9,100 bases of DNA, from positions 1 through 9,100 of the forward strand of contig JASEGF010000074.1 in NCBI GenBank assembly GCA_030017935.1. The letters are read 5' to 3'. Origin of the DNA: Bacteroidales bacterium. Lineage in GTDB: Bacteria; Bacteroidota; Bacteroidia; Bacteroidales; DTU049. Below, one piece after another: positions 6,889 to 9,100 of this stretch. A program made the translations under genes and the position numbers. How positions within the stretch are numbered: the stretch's first letter is position 1; the number at the start of each line of letters is the position of its first letter. The notes below the pieces were generated by a model that searched no databases, was not told where the DNA came from, and saw nothing but the letters and a program-made list of their open reading frames with translations.

Positions 6889-6916
6889 TAGAAAATTTTA
6901 AGATAAAAATTTTCTA
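6889..6916. promoter_or_regulatory. Perfect 11-bp inverted repeat upstream of the pyrophosphatase gene
   Basis: TAGAAAATTTT (6889-6899) and AAAATTTTCTA (6906-6916) are exact reverse complements around the spacer AAGATA. The right arm touches the candidate -7 box at 6917, so a protein bound here would cover the -33 region. It is a candidate operator. The A4T4 core could also bend the DNA. Confidence 0.35.
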
Positions 6917-6925
6917 TAATTTTGT
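6917..6925 (+). promoter_or_regulatory. Candidate -7 box of the pyrophosphatase gene
   Basis: TAATTTTGT matches TAnnTTTGY. It would place the transcript start near 6931, inside the codon at 6929. If real, translation would begin at the second in-frame ATG (6947). No -33 TTTG is seen. Confidence 0.3.
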
Positions 6926-6928
6926 AGA

Positions 6929-9100
6929 ATGAAAAAAAATTCCATTATGAAAAAGTTTTTAAGTTTATTAATTTTATTGGCGACACCGATAATAGTAGAA
7001 GCTAGCGAAGCTAACTTAGTAGTACCAGATGCTATGAAGTCTGAAAAATGGCTTTATATTGGTTTTTTTATTACATTAATTGGTATTTTATTTGGCTTTT
7101 TGCAGTATAAAAAAGTAATTAAAAAGTCTGCTCATAAAAGTATGCTAGAGGTAGCTAATGTCATTTATCAAACTGGAAAAACTTATTTAATACAACAAGG
7201 TAAATTTCTTATAATTTTATTTCTAATTGTAGGGGCAGTGATAGCTTTTTATTTTGGATATTTGAGTGAGCCCAGATTTAATGTTGGAGAGGTATTGTTT
7301 ATTCTGATGTGGACCTTGATTGGTATTTTAGGATCCTACTCTGTATCTTGGTTTGGCATTAGGATGAATACTTTAGCAAATTCGCGTATGGCCTTTGCTA
7401 GTTTAGAAAACAAACCTTTTAAACTTTTCAATATTCCTATGCAGGCTGGTATGAGCATTGGCATGATGTTAATAAGTTTAGAACTAATAATAATGTTATT
7501 TATTTTGATGGTGCTACCTGGGAACCTGGCTGGAGCTAGTTTCATAGGCTTTGCTATTGGAGAATCTTTAGGTGCATCAGTTTTGAGAATAGCTGGAGGT
7601 ATATTTACTAAGATTGCTGATATAGGTTCTGATCTTATGAAAGTAATTTTTAAAATCGGAGAAGATGATCCTCGTAATCCTGGTACTATAGCTGATTGTA
7701 CTGGCGATAATGCTGGGGATAGCGTAGGTCCTACTGCTGACGGCTTCGAAACTTATGGTGTTACAGGTGTGGCTTTAATATCTTTTATTTTACTCGCTGT
7801 AGATGGCATAGATCATCAAGTACAATTTTTAGCTTGGATTTTTGGTATTCGTCTGTCTATGCTTATAGCTTCTCTTATAGGATATTATTTGAATAATTTT
7901 ATAGCTAAGAAAAGTTTTAGTAAAAATAAAAAAGTAGATTTTGAGAAACCCCTCATGTCACTCATTGTTATAACATCTATTATTTCTATCTTGATGACTT
8001 TTTTAGTGAGTTACATAATTTTAGGAGCAGGTTATCCCGGTCTATGGGTTGGGTTAAGTATAATCATTAGTTTAGGAACTTTAGCAGCTTTGATAATACC
8101 TGAGCTAACAAAGTTTTCTGTTAGTCCAAATTCTAGACATGCTAAAGAAGTCGTAGAATCTAGTAAACGTGGTGGCGCATCATTAAATATTTTATCTGGG
8201 ATTGTAACTGGCTATTATTCAGCGTTTTATCATGCTGTAGCCTTAGCTATTTTAATGGTATTAGGATATATAACTACACTATATTTTGGATTAGGTAATT
8301 ATATGATTTATCCAGTGATATTTAGTTTTGGACTAATAGCATTTGGTATGCTAGGTATGGGACCTGTTACTATAGCAGTAGATAGCTATGGGCCAGTAAC
8401 AGATAATGCTCAATCTATTTATGAATTATCACTAATAGAAGAAATTCCAGATATAGACAAAGAGATAGAAAGGGATTTCAATTTTAAACCGAATTTTGAT
8501 GATGCAAAAAATTATTTAGAAGCTAATGATGGTGCAGGTAATACATTCAAAGCCACTGCTAAGCCAGTTCTAATTGGTACAGCAGTTGTAGGTGCTACTA
8601 CTATGATTTTTTCTATTATTTTAGTTATAAAAAATACCTTAGGTATAGATCCTGCTCAAATATTAAATTTATTAAATCCTTTTACGATTTTAGGATTTTT
8701 ATTAGGTGGTAGTGTGATATATTGGTTTAGTGGAGCAGCTAATCATGCTGTAAATGCAGGTGCTGGCAAAGCTGTTAATTATATCAAGCAACATATACAA
8801 TTAGATATAGATGCTCCCAAAAAAGCTTCTACTAAAACCTCAAAAGAAGTGGTGCGCATTTGTACCATATATGCTCAGAATGGAATGATAAACATTTTTA
8901 TTGCCATTTTTTCTTTTGCTTTAGCTTTTGCTTTTTTCTCGTCCCCTGCCTATGATATTAATGCAGTATCATTTTTTGTAAGTTATTTGATTTCTATAGC
9001 ATTTTTTGGATTAATGCAAGCAGTGTTTATGGCTAATGCCGGTGGTGTATGGGATAATGCAAAAAAAATCGTAGAGGTTGATATGAAACAAAAAGGGACC
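6929..9100 (+). CDS. hppA: Ion-pumping membrane pyrophosphatase, divergent type, 3' end outside window
   Basis: 724 codons are open up to the window edge, and no stop codon is reached. The protein hydrolyses cytoplasmic pyrophosphate and pumps H+ and/or Na+ across the inner membrane. Active-site motifs: GGIFTKIADIGSDLMK (223-238), EDDPRNPGTIAD (245-256), GDNAGD (259-264), ADGFETYG (270-277), DSYGPVTDNA (485-494), DGAGNTFKAT (534-543) and MANAGGVWDNAKK (701-713). Usual enzymes read GDCAGMxADLFE where this one has GDSVGPTADGFE, marking a divergent lineage. Lys541 in GNTFKA stands where K+-independent enzymes have Lys (A460K position), so K+ independence is likely. The loop between DNA and DGAGNT is about 15 residues longer than usual. 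The N-terminus (MKKFLSLLILLATPIIVEA from Met7) is signal-peptide-like, so 6947 may be the true start. The missing end should hold the GDTVGDPFKDTSG-type motif and roughly 60-80 residues. H+ versus Na+ cannot be decided here. Confidence 0.95.
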   Translation, partial: MKKNSIMKKFLSLLILLATPIIVEASEANLVVPDAMKSEKWLYIGFFITLIGILFGFLQYKKVIKKSAHKSMLEVANVIYQTGKTYLIQQGKFLIILFLIVGAVIAFYFGYLSEPRFNVGEVLFILMWTLIGILGSYSVSWFGIRMNTLANSRMAFASLENKPFKLFNIPMQAGMSIGMMLISLELIIMLFILMVLPGNLAGASFIGFAIGESLGASVLRIAGGIFTKIADIGSDLMKVIFKIGEDDPRNPGTIADCTGDNAGDSVGPTADGFETYGVTGVALISFILLAVDGIDHQVQFLAWIFGIRLSMLIASLIGYYLNNFIAKKSFSKNKKVDFEKPLMSLIVITSIISILMTFLVSYIILGAGYPGLWVGLSIIISLGTLAALIIPELTKFSVSPNSRHAKEVVESSKRGGASLNILSGIVTGYYSAFYHAVALAILMVLGYITTLYFGLGNYMIYPVIFSFGLIAFGMLGMGPVTIAVDSYGPVTDNAQSIYELSLIEEIPDIDKEIERDFNFKPNFDDAKNYLEANDGAGNTFKATAKPVLIGTAVVGATTMIFSIILVIKNTLGIDPAQILNLLNPFTILGFLLGGSVIYWFSGAANHAVNAGAGKAVNYIKQHIQLDIDAPKKASTKTSKEVVRICTIYAQNGMINIFIAIFSFALAFAFFSSPAYDINAVSFFVSYLISIAFFGLMQAVFMANAGGVWDNAKKIVEVDMKQKGT

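Larger units (their letters stand above)
6644..6928. other. Divergent control region between flippase and pyrophosphatase genes
   Basis: This AT-rich stretch of 285 bp holds the flippase promoter on its left (6667-6696, minus strand), and on its right an 11-bp inverted repeat (6889-6916) with a -7 box match (6917-6925) for the pyrophosphatase gene. I see no open reading frame or structured RNA between 6700 and 6885, only A/T runs. Confidence 0.6.

Noticed and set aside
7336..7545. Minus-strand open frame of 69 codons
   Set aside because: It lies opposite the conserved pyrophosphatase gene and its translation resembles no family.
1..9100. CRISPR array, tRNA, rRNA, transposase, toxin-antitoxin or other defence genes
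   Set aside because: I saw no regularly spaced repeats, no cloverleaf sequences, and no products of these families on either strand.

Overview
The window is very AT-rich. It has short A-rich leaders without clear Shine-Dalgarno sequences and several upstream boxes of the form TAnnTTTG, the -7 element of Bacteroidota promoters. One gene encodes a type IX secretion (gliding-motility type, CHU_C) C-terminal domain. Together these point to Bacteroidota or a close relative in the FCB group. The genus cannot be told from the sequence.

Layout from left to right. (1) 1-165: a perfect 44-bp palindrome with no spacer (8-51), then a rho-independent terminator (121-156) for the first operon. (2) 166-1237, minus strand: a two-gene peroxide-response operon, perR then a 1-Cys peroxiredoxin of the Prx6 type, 4 nt apart. 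(3) 1238-1433: a control region with candidate promoters for perR and for the histidine kinase gene, and a dyad between them. (4) 1434-3470, plus strand: a membrane histidine kinase with a TPR-rich sensor region and no response-regulator gene beside it. (5) 3471-3694: a non-coding gap between convergent genes. (6) 3695-4983, minus strand: a small secreted protein that is almost nothing but a type IX sorting domain, overlapping by ATGA a membrane-anchored protein with three helix-hairpin-helix repeats (ComEA-like). (7) 5141-6643, minus strand: a 14-helix polysaccharide flippase with its own promoter. (8) 6644-6928: a divergent control region. (9) 6929-9100, plus strand: a membrane-bound, ion-pumping pyrophosphatase of a divergent lineage, cut off by the window end.

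How the genes relate: PerR probably senses peroxide and controls its own operon, so that the peroxiredoxin is made when peroxide rises. The sorting-domain protein and the helix-hairpin-helix protein are translationally coupled and may act together at the cell envelope, but their joint task is unknown. The flippase serves surface polysaccharide or lipid-linked sugar export. The pyrophosphatase stores the energy of biosynthetic pyrophosphate as an ion gradient. Most genes belong to known families. The least explained points are the cysteine-free PerR, the cargo-less sorting-domain protein coupled to a DNA-binding-type protein, and the dyads at 8-51, 1281-1314 and 6889-6916. I found no CRISPR array, tRNA, rRNA, transposase or defence system.
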